The notes beneath the pieces were generated by a model. It was not told where the DNA came from. It did not search any database and saw nothing but the letters and a program-made list of their open reading frames with translations. From assembly GCF_002749615.1 (NCBI RefSeq), contig NZ_CP024201.1, positions 372,001 to 436,000 on the forward strand: DNA of 64,000 nucleotides, written 5' to 3'. A program made the position numbers and the translations under genes. This document shows, piece after piece, positions 17,939 through 26,166 of this stretch. Source of the DNA: Caulobacter mirabilis. Its GTDB lineage: Bacteria > Pseudomonadota > Alphaproteobacteria > Caulobacterales > Caulobacteraceae. Positions within the stretch are counted from its first letter, which is position 1, and each line of letters starts with the position of its first letter.

Positions 17939-19978
17939 ATGCGTCATCGTTCCGTCCTGTTCGCCGCCATCAGCGGATCGGCCCTGCTCGCCGGCCAGGC
18001 CGTCGCCGCCGAAGCGCCGAAGACCACAGAGGTCGAAGAGCTGGTGGTCACCGCCGCGCCCTTCGCCGTCTCGCTGGACTCGGCGACCACCAGCATCGAT
18101 GTGATCAACCGCGACCAGTTGGACGTGAAGGCGCCGGCCGGCCTGGGCGACATGCTGGCCGATCTCCCGGGCCTGCGCTCGACGTCGTTCGGTCCCGGCG
18201 CCAGCCGACCGGTGGTGCGCGGTCTCGCCGGCCCGCGGGTGATGGTGCTGAACAACGGCGTCGGCCTGATCGACGCCAGCGCCCTGTCGCCGGACCACCA
18301 GGTCGCCGCCGACCCGGGCGAGGCGTCGCGCGTCGAGGTTCTGCGCGGCCCGGCGGCGCTGCAGTACGGCGGCTCGGCCATCGGCGGCGTGGTCAACGTC
18401 ATCGACGATCGCATCGCCCGCAAACTGCCGAGCCAGCCGCTGTCCGGCCGGATCAACGCCTCGGCCAGTTCGGTCGACGACGGCGCGGCGGTGTCGGGCT
18501 CGCTGACCGCGACGACCGGACCCTGGGTCTTCACGGTCGACGGCGTCCACCGCGAGAGCGACGATTACCGCATCCCCGTCTATCCGGAATCGAAGCGGCT
18601 CCTGGCCGAGGAGGGCGAGACGCCCGAGCGGCCCTATCCCAAGCGCCTGGAGAACAGCGCCGTCGAGCTGGACGCCTACGGCGCCGGCGTCACCTATGTC
18701 GGTGATCGAGGTTACCTGGGCGCCTCCGTCCGCCGGACCGAGACCACCTATGGCGTGCCCGGCCACGAGCATGAGGGCGGCGACCACGATCACGACCATG
18801 ACCACGAGCACGAGGAAGAGGGTCCGGTCACCATCGGCCTGAAGCAGACCCGCGTCGACCTGCGCGGCGAGTGGAACGGCGACATGGGGCCGTTCGCGAC
18901 CCTGCGCTTCAGCGGCGGCTGGGCCGACTACACCCACACCGAGTTCGAGGGCGGCGAGACCGGCACCCAGTTCTTCTCCGACGGCTGGGAAGGCCGCCTG
19001 GAGCTGGTCCAGGTCAAGCGCGGCGGCTGGGACGGCGCCGTCGGCGTCCAGGCCCTGAAGCGCAACTTCGACGCCCGGGGCGAGGAGGCCTATGTCCCGC
19101 AGACCGAGATCACCGAGTACGGCGTCTTCACCCTGCAGCGCGTCGATCTTGACCGCTGGGGCTATGAAGGCGGCCTGCGGCTCGACCGCCGCGAGCTGAA
19201 GACGGCGACGCTCACCCGCGAGTTCGACAACCTGTCCGCCTCGGCTGGCGTGTTCTTCCGGCCGAAGGATCCCTGGTTCCTGGGCCTGAGCGTGACCCGG
19301 TCCGAGCGCGCGCCGACCGAGTCGGAGCTGTTCGCCAACGGTCCCCACGTCGCCACCCGCGGCTTCGAGATCGGCGATCCGACCCTGGACAGCGAAGTGG
19401 CGACCTCGATCGAGGGTACGGTCCACTACGGCGGTGATCGTTTCTCGGCCGACCTGCACGTCTACGGCGTGAAGTACGACGGCTTCATCGACGTCGTCCC
19501 GACCGGCGACGAGCAGGACGGCCTGGCGGTCTATCGCTACGTCCAGACCGACGCCACCTTCCACGGTTTCGAGGCCGAGGCCGCCTACCGGCTGTGGAGC
19601 GACGGCGACCGCAGCCTGTCGCTGGAAGGCGCCGCCGACTATGTCCGCGCCAGCTCGGATATGGGCCCGCCCTCGCGCATCCCGCCGGTCGGCGTCACCG
19701 GCCGCCTGGTCTGGCAAGCGCCGCAGTGGACTGGCCGCGTCGAGGTCCGCCGCGTCGCCAAGCAGGACCGCGTGTCGGAGAACGAACTGCCGACCGACGC
19801 CTATACGGTGCTGAACCTGGGCGCGACCTGGACCCCGCCGGCCCTGGAAGGCGTGAAGCTCTTCGCGGAAGTGCGCAACGTGACCGACGAGGAGGTGCGC
19901 GAGCACGCCTCCTACCTGAAGGACATCGCGCCCCAGGCCGGCCGGAACATTCGCGCCGGCTTCAGCTATCGGTTCTGA
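17939..19978 (+). CDS. TonB-dependent receptor with His-rich loop, probable zinc receptor (ZnuD-like)
   Basis: Outer-membrane receptor of 679 aa. Signal peptide MRHRSVLFAAISGSALLAGQ, TonB box EELVVTA, plug domain with RPVVRGLAGPRVMVLNNGVG and EVLRGPAALQYGGSAIGG, and a barrel ending in FSYRF. Residues 276-296 form an extracellular loop rich in His, Asp and Glu (starting HEHEGGDHDHDH), the hallmark of ZnuD-type zinc receptors, where it captures Zn2+. An AT-rich palindrome that could be a Zur site lies 36 bp upstream. Cobalt, nickel or cadmium cannot be excluded. No ABC transporter or TonB gene is next to it. Confidence 0.9.
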   Translation: MRHRSVLFAAISGSALLAGQAVAAEAPKTTEVEELVVTAAPFAVSLDSATTSIDVINRDQLDVKAPAGLGDMLADLPGLRSTSFGPGASRPVVRGLAGPRVMVLNNGVGLIDASALSPDHQVAADPGEASRVEVLRGPAALQYGGSAIGGVVNVIDDRIARKLPSQPLSGRINASASSVDDGAAVSGSLTATTGPWVFTVDGVHRESDDYRIPVYPESKRLLAEEGETPERPYPKRLENSAVELDAYGAGVTYVGDRGYLGASVRRTETTYGVPGHEHEGGDHDHDHDHEHEEEGPVTIGLKQTRVDLRGEWNGDMGPFATLRFSGGWADYTHTEFEGGETGTQFFSDGWEGRLELVQVKRGGWDGAVGVQALKRNFDARGEEAYVPQTEITEYGVFTLQRVDLDRWGYEGGLRLDRRELKTATLTREFDNLSASAGVFFRPKDPWFLGLSVTRSERAPTESELFANGPHVATRGFEIGDPTLDSEVATSIEGTVHYGGDRFSADLHVYGVKYDGFIDVVPTGDEQDGLAVYRYVQTDATFHGFEAEAAYRLWSDGDRSLSLEGAADYVRASSDMGPPSRIPPVGVTGRLVWQAPQWTGRVEVRRVAKQDRVSENELPTDAYTVLNLGATWTPPALEGVKLFAEVRNVTDEEVREHASYLKDIAPQAGRNIRAGFSYRF

Positions 19979-19983
19979 TCACT

Positions 19984-20014
19984 GGGGGACATCTACCGAA
20001 GGTACATGTCCCCC
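19984..20014. repeat. GGGGACA-family palindrome between converging genes
   Basis: GGGGGACAT and ATGTCCCCC flank CTACCGAAGGTAC, giving a 31-bp hairpin between the receptor stop and the MaoC-like gene end. Related elements occur at 35698, 42989 and 43410. Confidence 0.75.
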
Positions 20015-20028
20015 ACCCGGTTGCTTTC

Positions 20029-20880
20029 CTAGCCCAGCACCGTCTTGCCGTTCTTGGCGACGGTCACGCCGCGTTCCTTCACGCGGGCCTCGAACGAGAC
20101 GACGTCGCCGTCCTTCCACAGATCGACGGTGATGGTCTCGCCGGGGAACACCGGGCTGGAGAAGCGGATCTGGTGGCTCTTGATCTTCGACGGGTCGAAG
20201 TCGGCGTAGGCCTGCAGCACCGCGCGGCAGGTGACGCCGTAGGTGCACAGCCCGTGCAGGATCGGCCGCGGGAAGCCCGCCGCCTTGGCGATGTTCGGAT
20301 CGGAGTGCAGCGGATTGCGGTCGCCGCTCAGCCGGTAGATCAGCGCCTGGTTCGGCGCTGTCGCAAAATCTAGCGACATGTCCGGCGCGCGGGCCGGAAC
20401 CTCGTGCGGCTCCGGCGCGCCGTCCGAGGGGCCGCCGAAGTTGCCGTCGCCGCGGGCGAAGGTCGAACCGGTCAGGGTGGCGATCTTCTCGCCCGTCTTG
20501 GCGTCCTTCAGGACGGTCTCATTGTAGATGACCGCGCCCTTGTCGCCCTTGTCATAGGCGCCGATGACACGACCCTCTGCGGTGATCTGGGCCTCGGTCG
20601 GGAAGGTCTTGTGGAACTCGACCTTCTGCTCGCCATGCACGACCAGCAGGAAGTTAATGCCCATTTTTCCGACGCTTGGCCCCGCGCCCCAGGCGACGGT
20701 GGTGGCCATGGTCGGCACGGCCTTCAGGCCGCTCTCGTAGACGAACGGGAGCTCCTGCACGTTCATCGGGTCGGAGCCCATGCCGATGCCCAGGGCGTAG
20801 AGCATCGATTCCTTGTCCGTCCAGGCGAACGACTGGGGCTCGCTGGAGAGCGACAGAATCTCGGGATAGGCGATGGGCAT
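20029..20880 (-). CDS. MaoC-family enoyl-CoA hydratase (double hotdog)
   Basis: A 283-aa protein with two hotdog domains resembling the hydratase-2 part of peroxisomal multifunctional enzyme, acting on (R)-3-hydroxyacyl-CoA/trans-2-enoyl-CoA. The second domain has the catalytic signature in YRLSGDRNPLHSDPNIAKAA with Asp and His, followed by FPRPILHGLCTYG. The start at 20880 is chosen because GGGGAA lies upstream and the protein begins MPIAYPEILSL; a longer frame to 20955 has a basic extension. Next genes in the same direction downstream are none; a palindromic repeat follows. Substrate chain length is unknown. Confidence 0.88.
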   Translation of the reverse strand: MPIAYPEILSLSSEPQSFAWTDKESMLYALGIGMGSDPMNVQELPFVYESGLKAVPTMATTVAWGAGPSVGKMGINFLLVVHGEQKVEFHKTFPTEAQITAEGRVIGAYDKGDKGAVIYNETVLKDAKTGEKIATLTGSTFARGDGNFGGPSDGAPEPHEVPARAPDMSLDFATAPNQALIYRLSGDRNPLHSDPNIAKAAGFPRPILHGLCTYGVTCRAVLQAYADFDPSKIKSHQIRFSSPVFPGETITVDLWKDGDVVSFEARVKERGVTVAKNGKTVLG

Positions 20881-21053
20881 GGACGGTTCCCCTTTGGAAT
20901 TCTTGCGCCGATTGAAGCCGGTTGCCGCTGGGTTGCGCAAGACGGGAGCTCGCATTGCCGCGTTTGCTGGGATCGGCTAGAAGCGCCCGCTCGACTTTTC
21001 TTCATCCTTGCCCTCGCGCCAGACGCCGACGCGGCTCCTGTACAGAGACTAGA

Positions 21054-21857
21054 ATGGCCACGAACCAAGCTGCCCAGAGCCCGATCAGCGGGTCTCTCCT
21101 GTTCTACACGAACCCCGAGCCGCTCAGCCGCGAACTGCACGGCGAGTTGGCCGTGCTCAGCCCGGACAAGCCGTTCGCCTTCGCGGCGGAAGGCCATGTG
21201 GTGCCGCTGACCGTCGCCGAGTTCGGCTTCGCCGCGGTCAGCTACCCGATCATCTTCGGCGGCGACCAGAAGATGCCGCTGGCGGTGCTGGGCGTGAACG
21301 CCGGCGAGAACCTGTTCGTGAAGGACGGCCTGTACGTCGTGGGCGCCTACACCCCGGCCTACACCCGCCGCTATCCGTTCGTGCTGGCCGCCGATGAAGC
21401 CCAGAACCGCATGGTCGTCTGCATCGAGCGTCCGGCCCAGATCTTCGTCGCCAAGGGCGCGGAAGGCAGCCAGCCGCTGTTCGGCGACGACGGCGAGCCG
21501 TCCGAGTACACCAAGAACGCCATCCAGTTCTGCGAGGACTTCGAGACCGAGCGCCGCCGCACGGAATCGTTCGTCCAGCTGCTGACCGACCTCGACCTGT
21601 TCGACACCCGCGAGGCGGTCTACAACCAGCCGAACCCGGACGGCACGACCACCCCGATCAAGATCGCCGAATACTTCGCGGTCTCCGAGCAGAAGCTGGC
21701 CGCCCTGCCGGGCGACAAGCTGATCGAACTGCGCGACAACGGCGCCCTCGAGAAGATCTACAACCACATCACCTCGCTGGTCGGCTGGGATCGCCTGATC
21801 GCGATCGCCACCGACGCGGCGATCCAGCGCCAGCTGGCTGCGGCCAACAACGCCTGA
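21054..21857 (+). CDS. SapC family protein
   Basis: A 267-aa protein resembling SapC, originally linked to S-layer-associated loci and common next to TonB-dependent receptors in Caulobacterales and Xanthomonas. Visible family features: LLFYTNPEPLSRELH near the N-terminus, HVVPLTVAEFGFAAVSYPI, YVVGAYTPAYTRRYPFVL and a central acidic SEYTKNAIQFCEDFE. There is no signal peptide, so it is predicted cytosolic. Its biochemical function is not established. ATG at 21054 is chosen because the upstream frame reads as Arg-rich non-coding sequence. It stands alone, divergent from the MaoC gene. Confidence 0.85.
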   Translation: MATNQAAQSPISGSLLFYTNPEPLSRELHGELAVLSPDKPFAFAAEGHVVPLTVAEFGFAAVSYPIIFGGDQKMPLAVLGVNAGENLFVKDGLYVVGAYTPAYTRRYPFVLAADEAQNRMVVCIERPAQIFVAKGAEGSQPLFGDDGEPSEYTKNAIQFCEDFETERRRTESFVQLLTDLDLFDTREAVYNQPNPDGTTTPIKIAEYFAVSEQKLAALPGDKLIELRDNGALEKIYNHITSLVGWDRLIAIATDAAIQRQLAAANNA

Positions 21858-21867
21858 CAATCGTGCG

Positions 21868-21893
21868 CGCGAGGTAGGGCGACCTACCTCGCG
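21868..21893. terminator. Perfect hairpin between converging sapC and hotdog gene
   Basis: CGCGAGGTAGG and CCTACCTCGCG enclose a GCGA tetraloop, an 11-bp perfect stem beginning 11 nt after the sapC stop. Its right half is the last coding codons of the opposing gene. No T-run, so it is at best a Rho-assisted bidirectional terminator or a 3' end stabiliser. Confidence 0.55.
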
Positions 21894-22276
21894 AACACGC
21901 TCCGGGTCAGGCAGGAGAAGACGAGGCGCCCGGCCTCGTCGAGCAGATCGTGCTGGGCGATGACGATACCCTTGTCGTCGCCCACCGGGTCCTTCCCCAT
22001 CACCGTCATCCGTCCCCGGAGCAGTTCGCCCGCCGGAGGGTTGCGCGCCCAGCGCAGGGCGTCGACGCCCAGGCGCTTGGTCTGCGGCCAGTCGGCGACG
22101 GCTTGGTCGTCCAGGCGGCTCCACAGGGCGAAGATCATCGCGTCCGGCGCGCCGCGCTCCACGGGCCACCCCGGCGCGAACGCCTTCACGAAGGTCTCGA
22201 GGGCCTGCGGGTCCACCGCGGCGACGCCCAGGCTGACCACCTGGCCGATCTGGATCTCATCGAAGCTGGACGGCAT
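21884..22276 (-). CDS. MaoC-like single hotdog protein
   Basis: A 130-aa protein with a single hotdog-fold domain resembling MaoC-type dehydratases or thioesterases: FDEIQIGQVVSLG at the N-terminus, the central DPQALETFVKAFAP and a C-terminal HDLLDEAGRLVFSCLTRSVFAR that is typical of the last strand. The usual DxNPxH hydratase motif is not evident, so it may be non-catalytic or a thioesterase. It is separated by only 3 nt from the oxidoreductase gene upstream in the same direction and is probably co-transcribed with it. Confidence 0.75.
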   Translation of the reverse strand: MPSSFDEIQIGQVVSLGVAAVDPQALETFVKAFAPGWPVERGAPDAMIFALWSRLDDQAVADWPQTKRLGVDALRWARNPPAGELLRGRMTVMGKDPVGDDKGIVIAQHDLLDEAGRLVFSCLTRSVFAR

Positions 22277-22279
22277 GGA

Positions 22280-23296
22280 TCAGGGCTCCGGCGAGACGCG
22301 GACGAGCAGCTTGCCGTCGTGGTCGCCCGTGAACAGGCGCTGGACGGCGTCGGCGGCGTTCTCCAGCCCGTCGACGACATGGGCCTTCCACTTCAGCTTC
22401 CCCTCCAGGACCAGCGGCGCCAGTTCGGCGAAGGCCTCGGCCGCGCGCGGCAGGTAGTCGATGACGATGAAGCCCTTGATCAGCAGGCGATGCATCAGCA
22501 CCCGGCCGAAGTCGGAGGGACCGCCTGCCGCGCCCTCGGCGTTGTAGCCGCTGATCATTCCGCACAGGGGCATGCGGCCGAAGTTGTTCATCCGGCCGAC
22601 CACCGCGTCCATGATCGCGCCGCCGACGTTCTCGAAGTTCACGTCGATCCCATTGGGGCAGAGCCGGTCCAGCGCCGCGCCGACGTCCTCGGTCTTGTAG
22701 TCGATCGCGCCGTCGAACCCGAGCTCGTCGGTCAGCCAGGCGCATTTCTTGGGGCCGCCGGCGATGCCGATCACCCGCGCGCCGCGCAGCTTGGCGATCT
22801 GGCCGGCGACCGAGCCGACCGCGCCCGCCGCCGCCGACACCACCACCGTCTCGCCCGGCTGCGGACGGCCGATGTCCGTCATGCCGAACCAGGCGGTCAG
22901 GCCGGTGGCGCCGAGCACGCTCATGTAGGCCGTCAGGGGGACGCCGGGCAGGGCGGGGACGGCGTTCAGCATGCCCTCGTGGCCGACGGTGTAGGCCTGC
23001 CAGCCGGATAGGCCGGCGTTGACGATCGTCCCCTCGGGAAAGCGCTGCGAGCGGCTGGCCTCGACCACGCCGATGGTTCCGCCGCGCATGACCTGGCCCA
23101 GCTCGACCGGCGGCAGGTACTGGTCCTGGTCGCTCATCCAGATCCGGTTGGTGGGGTCCAGCGAGAGGTAGAGGTTGCGGATCAGCACCTCGCCCGCCTC
23201 CAGCGGGCGGATGGCCGTCTCGGCGAACTCCAGGTCGCCCGGCGCGATGTCGCCGACAGGCCGCTTGCGTAGGATCCACTGACGATTGACCGGCAT
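22280..23296 (-). CDS. NADP-dependent zinc-free medium-chain reductase (CurA/PTGR type)
   Basis: Cytosolic medium-chain dehydrogenase/reductase of 338 aa without zinc ligands. It has NLYLSLDPTNRIWMSD, characteristic of the leukotriene B4 12-hydroxydehydrogenase/CurA subgroup, and the nucleotide-binding segment VVSAAAGAVGSVAGQIAKL followed by VIGIAGGPKKCAWL with an NADPH-type basic residue, and NVGGAIMD. Likely reduces alpha,beta-unsaturated carbonyls. Start 23296 follows AAGGAG. It precedes the small hotdog gene in the same operon, fitting acyl or enoyl-CoA chemistry. Confidence 0.88.
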   Translation of the reverse strand: MPVNRQWILRKRPVGDIAPGDLEFAETAIRPLEAGEVLIRNLYLSLDPTNRIWMSDQDQYLPPVELGQVMRGGTIGVVEASRSQRFPEGTIVNAGLSGWQAYTVGHEGMLNAVPALPGVPLTAYMSVLGATGLTAWFGMTDIGRPQPGETVVVSAAAGAVGSVAGQIAKLRGARVIGIAGGPKKCAWLTDELGFDGAIDYKTEDVGAALDRLCPNGIDVNFENVGGAIMDAVVGRMNNFGRMPLCGMISGYNAEGAAGGPSDFGRVLMHRLLIKGFIVIDYLPRAAEAFAELAPLVLEGKLKWKAHVVDGLENAADAVQRLFTGDHDGKLLVRVSPEP

Positions 23297-23411
23297 CCAC
23301 GACTCCTTGGTTCGCCGAACGATCATGGCGGCGCCCCAGCGGAAGTCGAGGGGAAGTCGTAGGACAAAGCGTATCCTTCGCGTCCGCGTCCCGTCCCGCT
23401 ATAGGAGTTCC

Positions 23412-25547
23412 ATGCGCCGTCTCCTCGCCGCCCTGATGGGCGTGTTTTCGCTGGCCTCCGCCCTTCCGGCCGCCGCCGCGCCGGTCGACACCGGGCACCT
23501 GGAAGCCGAGCTGGTTCCGCAGCAGTCCGCCGTGCCGGGCGGGACGATCTACGTCGCCCTGCGCCAGAAGATCGACAAGGGCTGGCACACCTACTGGCGA
23601 AACCCGGGCGACAGCGGCGAGGCGACCAAGATCCAGTGGACCCTGCCGCCGGGCTGGACGGCCGGAGACTTCGTCTGGCCGTTGCCGCATCGCCAGCCGA
23701 TCGGGCCGCTGATGAACTACGGCTACTCCAACGAGGTGCTGCTGCCGACGCCGATCCATGTGCCGGCGACGGCCAAGGTCGGCGAGACGGCGACCCTCAA
23801 GGCCGACGTGGTGTTCCTGGTCTGCGCCGACATCTGCGTGCCCGAGGAGGCGACCCTGACCCTGGCGCTGCCGGTCGCAGAACAGCCGACGCCGGACCCG
23901 AAATGGGGCGACCGCATCGCCTCGGTTCTGGCCGACGCGCCCAAACCGGCCGGCCTGGCGGCGACCTTCGCGGCCTCGGGCGAGGCGGTGAAGCTGGCCG
24001 TCACCGGCGATCCGCTGAAGGGCGCCGACGTCGGAGACGCCTACTTCTTCCCGTTCGACGGCACGGTCATCGACCACGCCAAGGCCCAGCCGATCGAGCG
24101 CGGGCCGGACGGCCTGACCCTGACCCTGCCGGCCGGCTTCGCCTTCACCCAGGGACCGGCGCCGACCGAGCTGGCGGGGGTCCTGTCGCTCGGCGATCGG
24201 GCCTGGGAGATCAGCGCCAAGGCCGGTCCTCCGGCCGCTGGGGCCTCGGGCCTCGGCGCCCCGCCGAAGACGGTCTCCGCAGCGGGCGAGAAAGGCGGGC
24301 TAGGCCTCCCTTTCGCTCTGCTGTTCGCCTTCCTGGGCGGACTGATCCTCAACCTGATGCCGTGCGTGTTCCCCGTGCTGTCGATGAAGGCGGCGGCGCT
24401 GGCGGGTCACGCCCATGACGCCCGCAACGCCCGCGCGCAGGGCCTGGCCTACCTCGTCGGCGTCCTGGCGACCTTCCTGGCGCTCGCCGGACTGCTGATC
24501 GCGCTGAAGGCCGGCGGCGCCGCCGTGGGCTGGGGCTTCCAGCTGCAGTCGCCCATCGCCGTCGCCGCCCTGGCGCTGGTCATGCTGCTGGTGGCGCTGA
24601 ACCTGTCGGGCGTGTTCGAGGTCGGGACCTCGATCCAGGGCGCCGGCGGCGGTCTGGCGAGCCAGCGCGGCCTGGCCGGCAGTTTCCTGACCGGCGTGCT
24701 GGCCGTGGTCGTGGCCGCCCCCTGCACGGCGCCGTTCATGGCCTCGGCCATGGGCTACGCCCTGACCCAGAACGCGGCGGTCTCGCTGCTGATCTTCGGC
24801 GCCCTGGGCCTGGGTCTGGCCGCGCCGTTCGTGGCGCTCTCGTTCGCCCCTGGTCTGCTGCGGCTGATGCCGCGTCCCGGGCCCTGGATGGACACCCTGC
24901 GCCATGTCCTGGCCTTCCCGATGTACGGGGCCGTGGCCTGGCTGGTCTGGGTGCTGAGCCAGCAGACCGGTCCGGTCGGCATGGCCTACGCCCTGGCCGC
25001 CGGCGTGCTGGCCGCCTTCGCCGTCTGGCTGTGGGGCCATGCCCAGCGCCGGCCGCCGGCGCCGATCACGCGCGGCCTGGCCGCCGCGGTTTTCGTCGGC
25101 GCCATCGTCCTGGTCGGGCTGCTGGCCGCGGAGAAGCCCGCGACGGCTGCGTCCGCCGGGGGCAAGGCCGGCGAAACCGCAGAGGTTCCCTATGAGCCCT
25201 GGTCGCCCGAGCGCGTCGCCGCCCTGCGCGCGGAAGGCCGGCCGGTGTTCGTGAACTTCACCGCCGCCTGGTGCGTGACCTGCCAGGTCAACGAGCGCAC
25301 CTCGCTGGGCCGGAAGATCATCGCCGACGCCCTGAAGCGCAACAACGCTGTCTACCTGAAGGCCGACTGGACGAACCGCGACCCCGCCATCGCCGCGGCG
25401 CTCGCCGAGCACGGCCGGGCCGGGGTGCCCCTCTATCTCGTGTATGGCGCCGACGGCTCCGATCCGGTCATACTGCCTCAGCTGCTGACCGATGGAATGG
25501 TGGCCGAGGCCCTCGACAGGGCCGCCGCCCGCAAGCCCGGAGCCTGA
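23412..25547 (+). CDS. ScsB/DsbD-type membrane thiol electron transporter
   Basis: A 711-aa inner-membrane protein carrying electrons from cytosolic thioredoxin to envelope proteins. Order: signal peptide; periplasmic alpha domain containing Cys138 and Cys142 (VCADICVPEEA); an eight-helix DsbD core with its cysteine pair in MPCVFPVLSMK (Cys318) and APCTAPFMAS (Cys438); and a C-terminal thioredoxin-like domain with WCVTC (Cys621, Cys624). The long N-terminal domain with KGWHTYWRNPGDSGE is the ScsB type rather than E. coli DsbD. ATG at 23412 follows AGGAG. The next gene, 3 nt on, encodes a peroxiredoxin-like partner. Confidence 0.9.
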   Translation: MRRLLAALMGVFSLASALPAAAAPVDTGHLEAELVPQQSAVPGGTIYVALRQKIDKGWHTYWRNPGDSGEATKIQWTLPPGWTAGDFVWPLPHRQPIGPLMNYGYSNEVLLPTPIHVPATAKVGETATLKADVVFLVCADICVPEEATLTLALPVAEQPTPDPKWGDRIASVLADAPKPAGLAATFAASGEAVKLAVTGDPLKGADVGDAYFFPFDGTVIDHAKAQPIERGPDGLTLTLPAGFAFTQGPAPTELAGVLSLGDRAWEISAKAGPPAAGASGLGAPPKTVSAAGEKGGLGLPFALLFAFLGGLILNLMPCVFPVLSMKAAALAGHAHDARNARAQGLAYLVGVLATFLALAGLLIALKAGGAAVGWGFQLQSPIAVAALALVMLLVALNLSGVFEVGTSIQGAGGGLASQRGLAGSFLTGVLAVVVAAPCTAPFMASAMGYALTQNAAVSLLIFGALGLGLAAPFVALSFAPGLLRLMPRPGPWMDTLRHVLAFPMYGAVAWLVWVLSQQTGPVGMAYALAAGVLAAFAVWLWGHAQRRPPAPITRGLAAAVFVGAIVLVGLLAAEKPATAASAGGKAGETAEVPYEPWSPERVAALRAEGRPVFVNFTAAWCVTCQVNERTSLGRKIIADALKRNNAVYLKADWTNRDPAIAAALAEHGRAGVPLYLVYGADGSDPVILPQLLTDGMVAEALDRAAARKPGA

Positions 25548-25550
25548 CCG

Positions 25551-26153
25551 ATGACCCTGACCCGTCGCGCCGCCCTGGCGCTTCCGCTTCTCGCCGCGGC
25601 CCCGGCCGCCCTGGCCGCCTCCGGCCCTGGCCCCGCACCCGCCTTCACGGCCAAGGACGCCGACGGCCGCACCCGCTCCCTCGCCGAGTTCAAGGGCAAG
25701 GTCGTGGTGCTGGAGTGGGTGAACGAGGGCTGCCCCTATGTGAAGAAGCACTACCGGGGGAACATGCAGGCCACCCAGAAGGCCGCCCTGGCCCAGGGCG
25801 CGGTCTGGCTCAGCGTCTGTTCCTCGGCCCCGGGCCAACAGGGCGCGGTGAACGGCGCCCAGGCGAAGGCCTGGATCAAGGCCCACAACGCCGCGCCGAC
25901 CGCCTTCCTGCTCGACCCGTCGGGGACCGTCGGCCGGGCCTACAACGCCAAGACCACGCCGCACATGTACGTCATCGATAAGACCGGCCGGCTGGTCTAC
26001 CAGGGCGGCATCGACGACAAGCCGACCAGCAAGGTCGAGGACATCGCCGGGGCCAAGAACTACGTCCTCGCCGCCCTCGCCGACCTCAAGGCGGGCCGGC
26101 CGGTCCAGACGGCCTTCAGCAAGCCCTACGGCTGCTCGGTGAAGTACGCGTGA
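25551..26153 (+). CDS. Exported peroxiredoxin-like protein, probable ScsB partner
   Basis: A 200-aa exported thioredoxin-fold protein of the AhpC/TSA superfamily. The signal peptide begins MTLTRRAALALPLLA; the twin arginine makes Tat export possible, although Sec is not excluded. Cys61 lies in EWVNEGCPYVKKHY, where peroxiredoxin-like proteins have the redox cysteine; further cysteines are in LSVCSSAPG and near the C-terminus (GCSVKYA). It starts 3 nt after scsB, so the pair is one operon. In Caulobacter, ScsB is known to reduce an envelope peroxiredoxin-like protein, and this gene fits that role by position. Confidence 0.85.
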   Translation: MTLTRRAALALPLLAAAPAALAASGPGPAPAFTAKDADGRTRSLAEFKGKVVVLEWVNEGCPYVKKHYRGNMQATQKAALAQGAVWLSVCSSAPGQQGAVNGAQAKAWIKAHNAAPTAFLLDPSGTVGRAYNAKTTPHMYVIDKTGRLVYQGGIDDKPTSKVEDIAGAKNYVLAALADLKAGRPVQTAFSKPYGCSVKYA

Positions 26154-26166
26154 GGCCGACGCCGGG

